From NCBI RefSeq assembly GCF_012396185.1, contig NZ_JAAXOW010000001.1, forward strand, positions 744,001 through 808,000: a stretch of DNA of 64,000 bases, read 5' to 3'. Both the position numbers and the translations under genes were made by a program. The stretch's first letter is position 1. Every line of letters starts with the position of its first letter. Origin of the DNA: Sanguibacter hominis ATCC BAA-789. Its GTDB lineage: Bacteria > Actinomycetota > Actinomycetes > Actinomycetales > Cellulomonadaceae. The notes below the pieces were generated by a model. That model saw only the letters and a program-made list of their open reading frames with translations. It made no database searches and was not told the origin of the DNA. This document shows positions 28,853-37,096 of the stretch, one piece after another.

Positions 28853-29701
28853 ATGACGACTCCCCAGATCCCCACGATCACCCTCAACGACGGCGTCGAG
28901 ATCCCCCAGCTCGGGCTCGGCGTCTTCCAGGTCCCCGAGGAGGACACGCAGCGCATCGTCGAGGATGCGCTCGCCGCCGGCTACCGCCACATCGACACGG
29001 CGGCCGGCTACTACAACGAGGAGGGCGTCGGCGCCGCGCTGCGCGCGACCGACCTCCCCCGCGACGAGATCTTCGTGACCACCAAGCTCCGCAACGGCGA
29101 CCAGGGCTACGACAAGACCCTCGCCGCGTTCGAGGCGAGCCGCGCCGCCCTCGACCTCGAGTACGTCGACCTGTTCCTCATCCACTGGCCCGTCCCCTCG
29201 CTCGACCTCTACGTCGAGACGTGGCGCGCCTTCGAGAAGCTCCAGGCTGACGGCCTCGTCCGCTCGATCGGCGTGTCCAACTTCCTGCCCGAGCACCTCG
29301 ACCGCCTCGTCGCCGAGACGCAGATCGTTCCCTCGGTCAACCAGATCGAGGTGCACCCCACGTTCCAGCAGGCCGACCTCCAGGCCGCCACCCGCGACCA
29401 CGGCATCGCCGTGCAGGCCTACTCACCGCTCGGGCGCGGCGCCGACCTCGAGGCTCCCGCCGTCGTCGACGCCGCTCAGCGTCTCGGCGTCTCCCCCGCG
29501 CAGGTCGTGCTCCGCTGGCACCTGCAGGCCGGCCGCATCGTCATCCCCAAGTCCGTGACGGCCGAGCGCATCCGCTCCAACATCGACGTCCTCGGCTTCG
29601 AGCTCGCGGCCGCCGACGTCGCCGCGATCGACGCGCTCGAGGCTGGCAACCGCCTCGGCGCCGACCCGGCAACCGCGGATTTCACGCAGTACCGCGACTG
29701 A
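28853..29701 (+). CDS. Aldo/keto reductase
   Basis: A 282-residue NADPH-dependent reductase of the 2,5-diketo-D-gluconate reductase type. The catalytic tetrad is complete: D48, Y53, K78 (TTK) and H111 (LIHWP). Other family marks are SIGVSNF, NQIEVHP, QAYSPLGRG and the nucleotide site IPKSVTAERIRSN. The fold is a TIM barrel and the protein should be cytosolic. GGGGAG directly abuts the ATG, too close for a normal ribosome site, and CATCAT ends 6 bases before it, so the mRNA may again be leaderless. The physiological substrate cannot be told, and the gene has no metabolic partners beside it. Confidence 0.92.
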   Translation: MTTPQIPTITLNDGVEIPQLGLGVFQVPEEDTQRIVEDALAAGYRHIDTAAGYYNEEGVGAALRATDLPRDEIFVTTKLRNGDQGYDKTLAAFEASRAALDLEYVDLFLIHWPVPSLDLYVETWRAFEKLQADGLVRSIGVSNFLPEHLDRLVAETQIVPSVNQIEVHPTFQQADLQAATRDHGIAVQAYSPLGRGADLEAPAVVDAAQRLGVSPAQVVLRWHLQAGRIVIPKSVTAERIRSNIDVLGFELAAADVAAIDALEAGNRLGADPATADFTQYRD

Positions 29702-29737
29702 CCAGGAGCCCGGGCCGCGCGAGCGGCAGCCCAGACA

Positions 29738-29774
29738 GCGACCTCCCCGTCACACCCGTGACGCGGGAGGTCGC
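29738..29774. terminator. Strong bidirectional terminator
   Basis: GCGACCTCCC (29738-29747) pairs with GGGAGGTCGC (29765-29774), and inside it CGTCAC pairs with GTGACG across a 4-base ACCC loop. One C is bulged, so the stem is 16 bp. It serves the convergent reductase (plus) and the small membrane protein (minus). Confidence 0.85.
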
Positions 29775-29775
29775 G

Positions 29776-30015
29776 TCATGCTCCGAGGATCGCGCCAGCG
29801 AGGGAGACGATCTCGCGCAGCCCGACCGCGAGCGCGGTCGCGAGCGCGGTGAGCATCGCGACCGCGAACGCGGTCGGCGCGGTCGACGTCTTCCAGCCGT
29901 CCGCGTCGTCGTCGACATCCGCGGGAGGGAACGACGGCGGGACGTCGCGGGTGCTGCGCTCGTCGCGCGAGCGGGAGAAGGTCGGGATGCCGGGGTGCGG
30001 GTGCGTGGTAGCCAT
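29776..30015 (-). CDS. Small single-pass membrane protein, unknown function
   Basis: A 79-residue protein starting at the ATG at 30015 (MATTHPHPG), with GAGGG 7 bases upstream. The first 40 residues are hydrophilic and acidic (PADVDDDADGW). The last 35 (TAFAVAMLTALATALAVGLREIVSLAGAILGA) form one or two hydrophobic helices. I do not recognise the family. It is flanked on both sides by strong hairpin terminators, so it should be a stand-alone transcript. Codon use matches its neighbours, which supports it being real. Confidence 0.6.
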   Translation of the reverse strand: MATTHPHPGIPTFSRSRDERSTRDVPPSFPPADVDDDADGWKTSTAPTAFAVAMLTALATALAVGLREIVSLAGAILGA

Positions 30016-30072
30016 GGCTCTACCCTCGTTCGCCGGGCCACCCCACCGCGTCGGCCCCCAGGCTCGAGAAGC

Positions 30073-30108
30073 GACGACGCCGTACCCCGGGCGGGGTACG
30101 GCGTCGTC
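30073..30108. terminator. Perfect 16-bp hairpin after the DUF3048 gene
   Basis: The arms at 30073-30088 (GACGACGCCGTACCCC) and 30093-30108 are perfect complements with a 4-base loop. It is 35 bases past the stop of the minus-strand lipoprotein gene and is its likely terminator. Confidence 0.85.
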
Positions 30109-30143
30109 ATACCGCAGGCGTACGGCGCGTGCGCGCCTCCGCG

Positions 30144-31226
30144 TCAGCTCAGCTTGTAGGAGCCCGTGCCCTTCGGCATCAGCTCGACCCAGGTGTTGCC
30201 CGGAGCAAGGTTGATCGGCTGACCGTCCTTCTCGAGCGTCAGAGGCGTCTTCTTGTCCTTCTTGACCCACTCCACCTCGAGAGTCTTGCCGCCGGTCGCC
30301 ACGAGCGCCTTGCCGCGACCCTCGAGGACGTTGTCGGGGACCATCGTGCCGCCCTGCGCGTTGAGGCCGGAGTCGATCTGCTTGACCTCGATCACGACGA
30401 CGTTGACAGCCTGGAGCTGGTCGCCCTTGGCGTTCATCGCCTTGGCGCTGCCCTCCGAGCGCTTCCACGCGTCCTTCGACCACTGCCACGACGGCTTGGC
30501 CGCGGCGGACATGTTGAGGGAGATCGTCTTCGTGTCCGTCCCGGTCGCCGCAGCGCTGGCCGTGGCAGCGTCGGCCGCGTACGTGAACTGCTGCGCGGGA
30601 GCGGCCGAGTGCTCGGCGTCCGCTGCCTTGATGATCGTCTTGAGGTTCGCGTAGACGTTGTGCGGGGCACGGCGAGCGCTCGAGCGGGACAGGCCCGCAG
30701 CACCAGCGTCGTGCGAGATCGCCTGGACGTCCGACTTCGCGATGCGCTGGACCATCTTCTTCTGCGCGCCCGAGAAGACGAACAGCGGGTTGGCCGGCGT
30801 CACGACGCGCAGGTCCACAGGACGCGCCGAACGGACCGGCCCGACCTCCTTCGGGAAGCTCGAGTTGAACACCGCGATGAACCGCGACACCTCGTACTCG
30901 ACGATCGTCTCCCAGACGATGTCGGCGTCCTCGAGGCCGCTCTGCGGACGCGCCGCAGCGGTGTTCTCGACCTTGACCGCGATCGCAGGACGCGCCGGGA
31001 CCTCCTCGACCGCGACACCCGTGAGCGGCCAGACGATCGGCACGACAGGCTCGGGAGCGGCGTTCTTGTCGGCGTCGACGTCCGGGTCGACCGTCACGGT
31101 CGGCGTGGGGACCGGGTCCTCCGAGCCCGAGCAGGCCGTGAGGCCGAGGGCCAGGGCTGCGACGGTGACGAACGCCAGCGAGCCACGCACGCTGGCGCGC
31201 GCGGCGGAGTGAGCGGTGAGTTGCAC
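30144..31226 (-). CDS. DUF3048 (YerB-like) lipoprotein
   Basis: A secreted lipoprotein of the DUF3048/YerB family, of unknown biochemical role. I start it at the GTG at 31226 because GGGAG is 9 bases upstream, giving 360 residues. A GTG 13 codons earlier has no ribosome site. A signal peptide (SVRGSLAFVTVAALALGL) ends in the lipobox LTAC, so Cys about 33 would be lipidated. An acidic Thr/Pro linker follows, then the DUF3048 features WPLTGVAVEEVPARPAIAVKVENT, PQSGLEDADIVWE and GPVRSARPVDL. A C-terminal region includes NVVVIEVKQ and GNTWVEL. It is divergent from menE, with its own TAGGCT -10. Confidence 0.88.
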   Translation of the reverse strand: MQLTAHSAARASVRGSLAFVTVAALALGLTACSGSEDPVPTPTVTVDPDVDADKNAAPEPVVPIVWPLTGVAVEEVPARPAIAVKVENTAAARPQSGLEDADIVWETIVEYEVSRFIAVFNSSFPKEVGPVRSARPVDLRVVTPANPLFVFSGAQKKMVQRIAKSDVQAISHDAGAAGLSRSSARRAPHNVYANLKTIIKAADAEHSAAPAQQFTYAADAATASAAATGTDTKTISLNMSAAAKPSWQWSKDAWKRSEGSAKAMNAKGDQLQAVNVVVIEVKQIDSGLNAQGGTMVPDNVLEGRGKALVATGGKTLEVEWVKKDKKTPLTLEKDGQPINLAPGNTWVELMPKGTGSYKLS

Positions 31227-31289
31227 GGTCTTGATCTCCCGGGAGGTTCGATGCCCGACCGCCACAGGCCGGGTTCTGCTGCGCCCACC

Positions 31290-31295
31290 AGCCTA
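31290..31295 (-). promoter_or_regulatory. Predicted -10 (TAGGCT) for the DUF3048 gene
   Basis: TAGGCT on the minus strand would start transcription near 31283, giving a leader of about 57 bases that contains the GGGAG ribosome site. It lies about 10 bp from the divergent menE -10, so the two promoters overlap. Confidence 0.4.
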
Positions 31296-31305
31296 CGACC
31301 CCGTC

Positions 31306-31311
31306 TACCGT
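31306..31311 (+). promoter_or_regulatory. Predicted -10 (TACCGT) for leaderless menE-menA
   Basis: TACCGT is followed by six bases (GAGGGG) and then the menE GTG. The G-run abuts the start codon too closely to act as a ribosome site, so a transcript beginning on the GTG is the simpler reading. Confidence 0.5.
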
Positions 31312-31317
31312 GAGGGG

Positions 31318-32592
31318 GTGAACCGACCGTTGATCCACGTCCCCTCCGCCCGTGCTCTGCGCACGTCCTCCACGACCGGGGCGGTCGCCGCCGCGCCGCA
31401 CGACGACGTCGCCGAGCTCGTGCGGCTGCTCCGCGGCGCCCTCGACGGCTCCGGGCCAGCGGTCCTCGCGGAAGCTGCGGAGCCCGGGACCGAGCAGCTC
31501 CCGGACGTCCCGGACGACGTCGCCGTCGTCGTCGGCACGTCCGGCTCGACCGGCCGCCCGCGCCGCGTCATGCTCACGGCCGACGCCCTGCGCGCGTCAG
31601 CCGAGGCGACCGCCGAGCGGCTCGGCGGTCACGGCCGCTGGCTGCTCGCCCTCCCGACGACGCACGTCGCGGGCCTGCAGGTCGTGCTGCGCGCGGTCGT
31701 CGCAGGTTCGGACGTGACCACGGTCGCACCAGGTCCGTTCCGTCCCGACACGTTCGTCGAGGCGGTGCGCCGCATGGACGACGCCGCCCCGATCGGGGGG
31801 CAGGCCCTGCTGCGCCTCACGTCGCTCGTCCCCACCCAGCTGCACCGGCTGCTCGACGACAGCACGCCCGAGGGCGATGCGGCGGTCGCGGCGCTCCGCT
31901 CATTCGACGCGGTCCTCGTCGGAGGGGCGGCGCTGCACCCCGACCTCAGGGCGCGCGCCGAGGCCGCCGGCGTGCGCGTCGTCATGACGTACGGCATGTC
32001 GGAGACGTGCGGCGGCTGCGTGTACGACGGCGTGCCGTTGCGCGGGGTGCGCGTGCGCACCGACCCGACGGGTCGCGTCCTGCTGTCGGGCCGCGTGCTC
32101 GCGCGCGGCTACCTCGGCGAGGACGATGCCGACGGACCGTTCATCGACATCCACGGCGGCCGCTGGCTGCGCACGGAGGACCTGGGCGAGCTCGAGCTGT
32201 CCGAGGACACGATGCAGATCACGCTCACGGTCCTGGGCCGCGCCGACGACGTCGTCGTGACCGGCGGCAAGAAGGTCTCCACCGGCGCGGTCGAGGCCGC
32301 GCTGACCGGCTGGGGCGGCCTCGGTGAGGTCGCCGTCGTCGGGACGCCCGACGACCAGTGGGGGCAGGCGGTCGTCGCGATCGCGACCGCGCCCGGCGAG
32401 GCACCGACGCTCGACGACGTGCGCGCCCACGTCCGCGAGGTTCTCGGCACCGCGGCGGCGCCGCGCACGCTGCGCGTCGTCGACGCGCTCCCGCTGCGCG
32501 GCCCCGGCAAGCCCGACCGCGCCGAGCTCGCACGCCTCGCCGCCGAGGCGTGGGCCGCAGCCGCAGGGCCCGACGCCCCCGTGAGGAACTAG
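31318..32592 (+). CDS. menE: o-Succinylbenzoate-CoA ligase
   Basis: MenE activates o-succinylbenzoate as an AMP ester and then as the CoA thioester. The GTG start at 31318 (VNRPLIHV) is set by the TACCGT box 6 bases before it and gives 424 residues. A TTG four codons later is the alternative. Acyl-adenylate motifs are present: GTSGSTGRPRRVML (P-loop), MTYGMSETCGG, WLRTEDLG, GRADDVVVTGGKKVST and the C-terminal GPGKPDRAEL with the catalytic Lys. It is short at the N-terminus compared with firmicute MenE, as in other actinobacteria. menA follows 35 bases downstream. Confidence 0.93.
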   Translation: MNRPLIHVPSARALRTSSTTGAVAAAPHDDVAELVRLLRGALDGSGPAVLAEAAEPGTEQLPDVPDDVAVVVGTSGSTGRPRRVMLTADALRASAEATAERLGGHGRWLLALPTTHVAGLQVVLRAVVAGSDVTTVAPGPFRPDTFVEAVRRMDDAAPIGGQALLRLTSLVPTQLHRLLDDSTPEGDAAVAALRSFDAVLVGGAALHPDLRARAEAAGVRVVMTYGMSETCGGCVYDGVPLRGVRVRTDPTGRVLLSGRVLARGYLGEDDADGPFIDIHGGRWLRTEDLGELELSEDTMQITLTVLGRADDVVVTGGKKVSTGAVEAALTGWGGLGEVAVVGTPDDQWGQAVVAIATAPGEAPTLDDVRAHVREVLGTAAAPRTLRVVDALPLRGPGKPDRAELARLAAEAWAAAAGPDAPVRN

Positions 32593-32627
32593 GCTCGTAC
32601 GGTCGTCCCGCCGACCTGAGGAGAACG

Positions 32628-33497
32628 ATGGCCACCCCCCGCCAGTGGATCGCCGGTGCCCGCCCGCGCACGCTGCCCGCCGCTGCCGCGCCGGTCTTCG
32701 TCGGCACGGGTGCCGCCGCCCAGCTCGACTCGTTCCACGCGGGTGCCGCCGCGCTCGCGCTCCTCGTCGCGCTCGCGATGCAGGTCGGCGTCAACTACGC
32801 GAACGACTACTCCGACGGGATCCGTGGCACGGACGCTGACCGGGTCGGGCCGATGCGGCTGACAGGGTCGCTCGCGGCGCGCCCCTCCCAGGTGCGGGCG
32901 GCAGCGTTCGCCTCGCTCGGCGTCGGCGCGCTCGCGGGGCTCGGCCTCGTGGCGCTGTCCGGACAGTGGTGGCTGCTCGCGGTGGGCGCCGCAGCGATCG
33001 TCGCCGCGTGGTTCTACACGGGCGGCAAGCGTCCGTACGGGTACATGGGACTCGGCGAGGTGTTCGTCTTCGTGTTCTTCGGCCTCGTCGCCGTGCTCGG
33101 CACGACCTACACGCAGGCCGGACGCATCTCGTGGGCCTCAGTCCTCGGCGCTGTCGCGATCGGCCTCATCGCGTGCGCGATCCTCATGGTCAACAACATC
33201 CGCGACATCCCGACCGACCACGTCGCGGGCAAGCGGACGCTGGCCGTCCGCCTCGGCGACCACCGGGCGCGCCGCGCCTACTGCGCGATGATCTGGGGCG
33301 CGATGCTCCTCGGCGTGCTGTGCGCGCTGACGACGCCGTGGGCGCTGTCGGTCGTGCTCCTCGCGTTCCCTGCGACGCTCCTCACGCTGCCCGTGCTCGC
33401 AGGCGCTCGCGGGCGGCTCCTCGTACCGGTGCTCGGCGGGACGGGCCTGTTCGAGCTCGCGTTCGGGATGCTCCTCGGGTTCTCGCTCGCCCTCTGA
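32628..33497 (+). CDS. menA: DHNA polyprenyltransferase
   Basis: MenA attaches the polyprenyl tail to 1,4-dihydroxy-2-naphthoate in the membrane. The ATG at 32628 has GAGGAG 5 bases upstream and gives 289 residues. The UbiA-family Asp motifs are NYANDYSDGIRGTD (about 53-66) and NNIRDIPTDHVAGKRT (about 187-202), with eight or nine hydrophobic helices around them. It follows menE in the same unit. With the prenyl synthase at 0.9 kb and menG at 19.8 kb, it completes the late steps of the pathway. Confidence 0.96.
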   Translation: MATPRQWIAGARPRTLPAAAAPVFVGTGAAAQLDSFHAGAAALALLVALAMQVGVNYANDYSDGIRGTDADRVGPMRLTGSLAARPSQVRAAAFASLGVGALAGLGLVALSGQWWLLAVGAAAIVAAWFYTGGKRPYGYMGLGEVFVFVFFGLVAVLGTTYTQAGRISWASVLGAVAIGLIACAILMVNNIRDIPTDHVAGKRTLAVRLGDHRARRAYCAMIWGAMLLGVLCALTTPWALSVVLLAFPATLLTLPVLAGARGRLLVPVLGGTGLFELAFGMLLGFSLAL

Positions 33498-33514
33498 GAG
33501 GGGCGGCGCCTGCC

Positions 33515-33772
33515 TCAGCCCTCGGCCTCGGCGTCCTCGTCGGCCTCGTCGCGCGACGGCTTGCCTGCTGCCGCGCGGCGGGCCTCCGCGCGCTCGGCGA
33601 GGTAGATCGCAGCGAGGTCTCTCGGGCCGCGCAGCAGCACCGGAGAGGCGAGCAGCGCGATGACGACCGCCACCAGCAGGAGCAGCCAGCCGCGGAATCC
33701 CGCGACGGAGAGCAGGCCGACGCACGCCGCGAGGAGCAGGAGCCGGTAGAGGGAGTACAGGACGACGGGCAT
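33515..33772 (-). CDS. DUF4229 membrane protein
   Basis: An 85-residue protein (MPVVLYSLYRLLLL...) with two hydrophobic helices in the first 50 residues, then RGPRDLAAIYLAERAEARR and an acidic tail. This matches the DUF4229 family, known only from actinobacteria and commonly beside menA. Its function is unknown. It is convergent with menA (17 bases between stops) and divergent from the next gene, with only 32 bases between the two start codons. TAGGCT ends 7 bases before its ATG, so the mRNA may be leaderless, although GGGAGG is also in that gap. Confidence 0.82.
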   Translation of the reverse strand: MPVVLYSLYRLLLLAACVGLLSVAGFRGWLLLLVAVVIALLASPVLLRGPRDLAAIYLAERAEARRAAAGKPSRDEADEDAEAEG

Positions 33773-33810
33773 GCCTCCCAGCCTAGGCGTCTACCCTGGG
33801 AGGCATGCCC
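33767..33810. promoter_or_regulatory. Symmetrical divergent start region (15-bp inverted repeat)
   Basis: GGGCATGCCTCCCAG (33767-33781) and CTGGGAGGCATGCCC (33796-33810) are perfect complements separated by 14 bases. Each arm holds one start codon and its purine-rich GGGAGG. The centre holds both -10 candidates, TACCCT (plus, 33792-33797) and TAGGCT (minus, 33780-33785), each 7 bases before its ATG. RNA polymerase cannot occupy both at once. Confidence 0.7.
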
Positions 33811-34260
33811 CGAGTACTTCTGACGCTCGCCGTGATCGCCCTCACCGTGTACGCGGCGACGGACGCGTGGAACGCGGAGGACGAGGACCGTCGCGGTCTT
33901 CCGCGCGGCCTGTGGCTCATCCTGATCCTCCTGCTCCCCGGCTTCGGCGCGATCGCGTGGTTCGCCCTGTCGAGCCAGACGCGGCGCGCGCGGGCCGGGG
34001 CGTCAGGTCCGCGACGCCAGCCCGGCGCGCGCCCGACGGCCGCCCCGGGCGCTGCGCCGCGGGCCGGCGGTCCCGTCGCGCCGGACGACGACCCCGAGTT
34101 CTTGTGGCGGCTCGAGCAGGAGCGGCGTCGTGCGGCGCGCGAACGTCGGCACGAGCACGGCCACGGACGTGGCGACCGGCACGGGCGCCCGTCCCACGAG
34201 ACCGGCGGGGACGCGTCGGCGGCCGACGACGAAGACCCCGCAAGCCCGCAGGGCTCCTGA
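33805..34260 (+). CDS. PLDc_N-type small membrane protein
   Basis: A 151-residue protein. The N-terminal 60 residues have two hydrophobic helices (VLLTLAVIALTVYAATDAW and GLWLILILLLPGFGAIAWFAL) separated by an acidic-basic loop (NAEDEDRRGLPRG). This is the pattern of the phospholipase D N-terminal (PLDc_N) membrane domain. No HKD catalytic motif follows, so it is not a phospholipase. The remainder is Arg/Pro/Ala-rich and acidic at the end, probably cytoplasmic and disordered, with FLWRLEQERRRAARER likely helical. Its function is unknown, and it is terminated by the hairpin downstream. Confidence 0.8.
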   Translation: MPRVLLTLAVIALTVYAATDAWNAEDEDRRGLPRGLWLILILLLPGFGAIAWFALSSQTRRARAGASGPRRQPGARPTAAPGAAPRAGGPVAPDDDPEFLWRLEQERRRAARERRHEHGHGRGDRHGRPSHETGGDASAADDEDPASPQGS

Positions 34261-34296
34261 GGCACCGCCGGGGAGGCTCCTGACGCACGGCCCGAC

Positions 34297-34348
34297 GACG
34301 ACGAAGCGCCCGGCTGGACCGTGAGGTCCCGCCGGGCGCTTCGTCGTC
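34297..34348. terminator. Bidirectional 17-bp hairpin
   Basis: The arms at 34297-34313 (GACGACGAAGCGCCCGG) and 34332-34348 are perfect complements with an 18-base loop. They lie between the stops of the convergent PLDc_N gene (plus) and ccsB (minus). Confidence 0.85.
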
Positions 34349-34358
34349 TGGCCGCCGC

Positions 34359-35396
34359 TCAGATCTGCGAGTAGCTGTGCCTCCCGTTGAACAGGATGTT
34401 GACGCCGGTGAAGTTGAAGAGCACGCACGCGAAGCCGACGACGACGAACCATGCGGCGCGCCGCCCTGACCAGCCGCGCGTCGTGCGCGCGTGCAGGTAG
34501 GCCGCGTAGACCACCCAGATGACAAAGCTCCAGACCTCCTTGGGGTCCCAGCCCCAGTAGCGGCCCCACGCGTCCTCGGCCCAGACGGAGCCGCCGATGA
34601 TCGTGAAGGTCCACATCACGAAGCCGACGGCGTTGATGCGGAAGCTCAGCACCTCGAGCTGCGCAGGCCGGGGCACCGAGTCGAGCCAGTGCCACGACGC
34701 GAGCACCCCGGAGCCGTTCGCGCGCGAGTCCTGCAGGAGCTGCAGGACCGAGGTGGCGAACGCGACCCCGAAGACGCCGGTCGCGAGGATCGCGATGCCC
34801 ACGTGGATGACGAGCCAGTAGGACTGCAGCGCCGGCTGCACGCCCGCTGCCGCGACGTGGAAGGCGTTGAGCGCGACCATGAGCGCCGAGACCGACAGGA
34901 TCGTCACGAAGATGCCGAGGAAGCGCACCTCGAGGCGCTGCTGGATCACGAGGAAGACGAGGACCGTGCAGAAGGCGCCGACGAGCGTGAACTCGTACAT
35001 GTTCGCCCACGGCGCGCGGCCGGCCGCGACGCCACGGGTGACGATCCCGGCGAGGTTGAACAGGAAGCCGAGCCACAGCGTCGACATCGCGATGCCGAGC
35101 GGCTTCGAGCTGCGCCACGCGCCCCACGGTGTGCCCTTGCCGCGACCAGCGTTCGCGGACGCGCTCGTGCCGACCGTCGAGTCCGGTCGCGCGGACCACC
35201 CGGGGGTCGTGATCGACGTCGGCGTGATCGCGGTGGACGCGACGCTCGTCGCAGTGGCGAGCGCCGGCTGCGGGGCTGCTTCCTCGACGGGGGCGCCCGC
35301 GCGGCGCGCCATGTCGATCGCGAACGCCACCATGGCGATCGTGTACGCGGTCGCTGCACCCCACACGAGGATGTCGCTGATCTCACCGATGGTCAT
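34359..35396 (-). CDS. ccsB: Cytochrome c synthase subunit CcsB/ResC
   Basis: CcsB (ResC/CcsA family) is the heme-handling half of the system II cytochrome c synthase. The 345-residue membrane protein has an N-terminal helix, a Thr/Ser-rich loop, then about seven helices. The tryptophan-rich WWD-type signature is visible near residues 280-295 (AEDAWGRYWGWDPKEVWS). His-containing segments around it (LVIHVGIAIL near the middle) fit heme ligation. Its ATG overlaps the resB stop (ATGA), so the two subunits are made together. It ends the operon. Confidence 0.95.
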   Translation of the reverse strand: MTIGEISDILVWGAATAYTIAMVAFAIDMARRAGAPVEEAAPQPALATATSVASTAITPTSITTPGWSARPDSTVGTSASANAGRGKGTPWGAWRSSKPLGIAMSTLWLGFLFNLAGIVTRGVAAGRAPWANMYEFTLVGAFCTVLVFLVIQQRLEVRFLGIFVTILSVSALMVALNAFHVAAAGVQPALQSYWLVIHVGIAILATGVFGVAFATSVLQLLQDSRANGSGVLASWHWLDSVPRPAQLEVLSFRINAVGFVMWTFTIIGGSVWAEDAWGRYWGWDPKEVWSFVIWVVYAAYLHARTTRGWSGRRAAWFVVVGFACVLFNFTGVNILFNGRHSYSQI

Positions 35397-37096
35397 CGGT
35401 CGGCTCCTTCGGAGTCGTTCGTCGTAGCCCCGGGGGGCGGGATCGCGGCCGACGCCGCGTCAAGCATCGCGTCGACCTCGCCAGGGAGCCCGGCATCGTC
35501 GGTACGCGCGAGGCCTGCTGCGCTCACCACTGTACGTGCCTCGCCGTCGACCATCTCGGTCCAGGTGCGCAACCACACTCGCCTGCGCGGCGTGAAGAGA
35601 GACAGCATGAGACCGGCGAGGGAGGCGACGGCGAACGTCGCGATCCAGGTGAGCGCCGGGTCGTGCCGCAGGTCGAGAGCGACGAAGCGAGGGACGCCCG
35701 TCGCGGTCTGGGTCGGGTCGTCGGGCAGGCCGCCCCGGAAGGTGAGGCGACCGAGCCCCTCGGGCAGGTCGACGCTCTGGCCCGGCGAGAGCAGGATCGT
35801 GGCCGGCTCGTCGCCGTCGTCCACCTGGATCATCGCGTCGGTGTCGAGCTCGTAGACGTTCTGCGGGATCCCGGAGTCGAGGCCCAGGTCGCCACGCCAC
35901 ACGGTGAGCACGAGCACGGGGTTGCGCAGGTCGGGGTGGATCGAGCGAAGGCCGCCCTCGGTCATCTGCGCGGTCGGCAGGAGGTAGCCGACGAGGCCGA
36001 TCTGGTCGCCCGACGTGACGTCGGGCACCTTGATGACCCCGCGCGACGTGTAGACGGCGTCCTCCGGGATGAACGGGACGGGCCCCGAGAACGCGACGTT
36101 GCCGTCGGCGTCGACGACCTCGACGTCAGGTGCGAAGCCGTTGCCCTGGAGGTAGACCTTGGCGCCGCCGATCTCGAGCGGGTGGTTGACCTTGATCGTC
36201 TCGGGGCGAGGCGCCTGCTCGTCGTCGCGGACGGTGACGTGCGCCGTGAAGTCCTTCGCGGCGAGGCTCGCGTCCTCGGTGAACTCTGCGTCGAAGTCGT
36301 CGAGCGTGATCGAGAACGGGTGCAGCGACTCCGGGTCGAACGCCGTGCCGGAGAAGAACGTGTCGTAGGCGCTGACCGAGTTGGCGAAGCCGCGGCCCTG
36401 CACGACGATCGCCTGCCCGCGGTACTCGAGCGCCTGGCCCACACCGACCGAGACGAGCAGCCCGAGCAGCGCGAGGTGGAAGAGCAGGTTGCCCGTCTCG
36501 CGCAGGTAGCCGCGCTCGGCAGAGACGGTGTGCGCGACGCTGTCGGGCGCGCCCGCAGGGGCGGGCTCGGTGCTCTGCTCGACGCGGAACCGCGGGAGCC
36601 AACGGGGGCCGCGCAGGTGCGCCGCCGCGGCGTCGGCCACGTCGGCGGGCGACGCGGCGACGACCCGCTCGGCGCGTGCCGGGAAGCGCTCGAAGCGGCG
36701 CGGCGTGCGCGGCGGCTTCGCGCGCAGGGCACGCCAGTGGGCGCGCACGCGCGGCGTGATGCACCCGACGAGGGAGACGAACAGGAGGATGTAGATCGCG
36801 GAGAACCACACCGACGCGTAGACGTCGAACATGCCCATCCGGTCGAGCCACGGGCCTGCGGTCGCGTGGTCCGCGAGGTACTGCTCGACTGCTGCGGGGT
36901 TCTGCGGGCGCTGCGGCAGCGCAGAGCCCGGGACGGCTGCGACCGCGAGCAGCATGAGCAGGAGGAGCGCGACGCGCATGCTCGTGAGCTGGCGCCACGT
37001 CCAGCGGATCCAGCCGACGACGCCGAGCGCCGGGAGGGGCGCGGAGCCGTTCTCGACGAACGCGTCCTCGATGCCCTCGGGGCGGTACCCGCTCAC
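35393..37096 (-). CDS. resB: Cytochrome c biogenesis protein ResB
   Basis: ResB (Ccs1) partners CcsB in attaching heme to apocytochromes c outside the membrane. I start it at the GTG at 37096 ([11 protein letters not shown]), which overlaps the ccdA stop as GTGA and gives 567 residues. There are three N-terminal helices ([47 protein letters not shown]), a large external domain of about 280 residues, and a fourth helix near the C-terminus ([20 protein letters not shown]). The architecture and length match actinobacterial ResB. Confidence 0.94.
   Translation of the reverse strand: MSGYRPEGIEDAFVENGSAPLPALGVVGWIRWTWRQLTSMRVALLLLMLLAVAAVPGSALPQRPQNPAAVEQYLADHATAGPWLDRMGMFDVYASVWFSAIYILLFVSLVGCITPRVRAHWRALRAKPPRTPRRFERFPARAERVVAASPADVADAAAAHLRGPRWLPRFRVEQSTEPAPAGAPDSVAHTVSAERGYLRETGNLLFHLALLGLLVSVGVGQALEYRGQAIVVQGRGFANSVSAYDTFFSGTAFDPESLHPFSITLDDFDAEFTEDASLAAKDFTAHVTVRDDEQAPRPETIKVNHPLEIGGAKVYLQGNGFAPDVEVVDADGNVAFSGPVPFIPEDAVYTSRGVIKVPDVTSGDQIGLVGYLLPTAQMTEGGLRSIHPDLRNPVLVLTVWRGDLGLDSGIPQNVYELDTDAMIQVDDGDEPATILLSPGQSVDLPEGLGRLTFRGGLPDDPTQTATGVPRFVALDLRHDPALTWIATFAVASLAGLMLSLFTPRRRVWLRTWTEMVDGEARTVVSAAGLARTDDAGLPGEVDAMLDAASAAIPPPGATTNDSEGADR

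Noticed and set aside
31227-31265. Earlier GTG start for the DUF3048 lipoprotein
   Set aside because: No ribosome site precedes it and it would add 13 residues before a normal signal peptide; the GTG at 31226 has GGGAG at good spacing.
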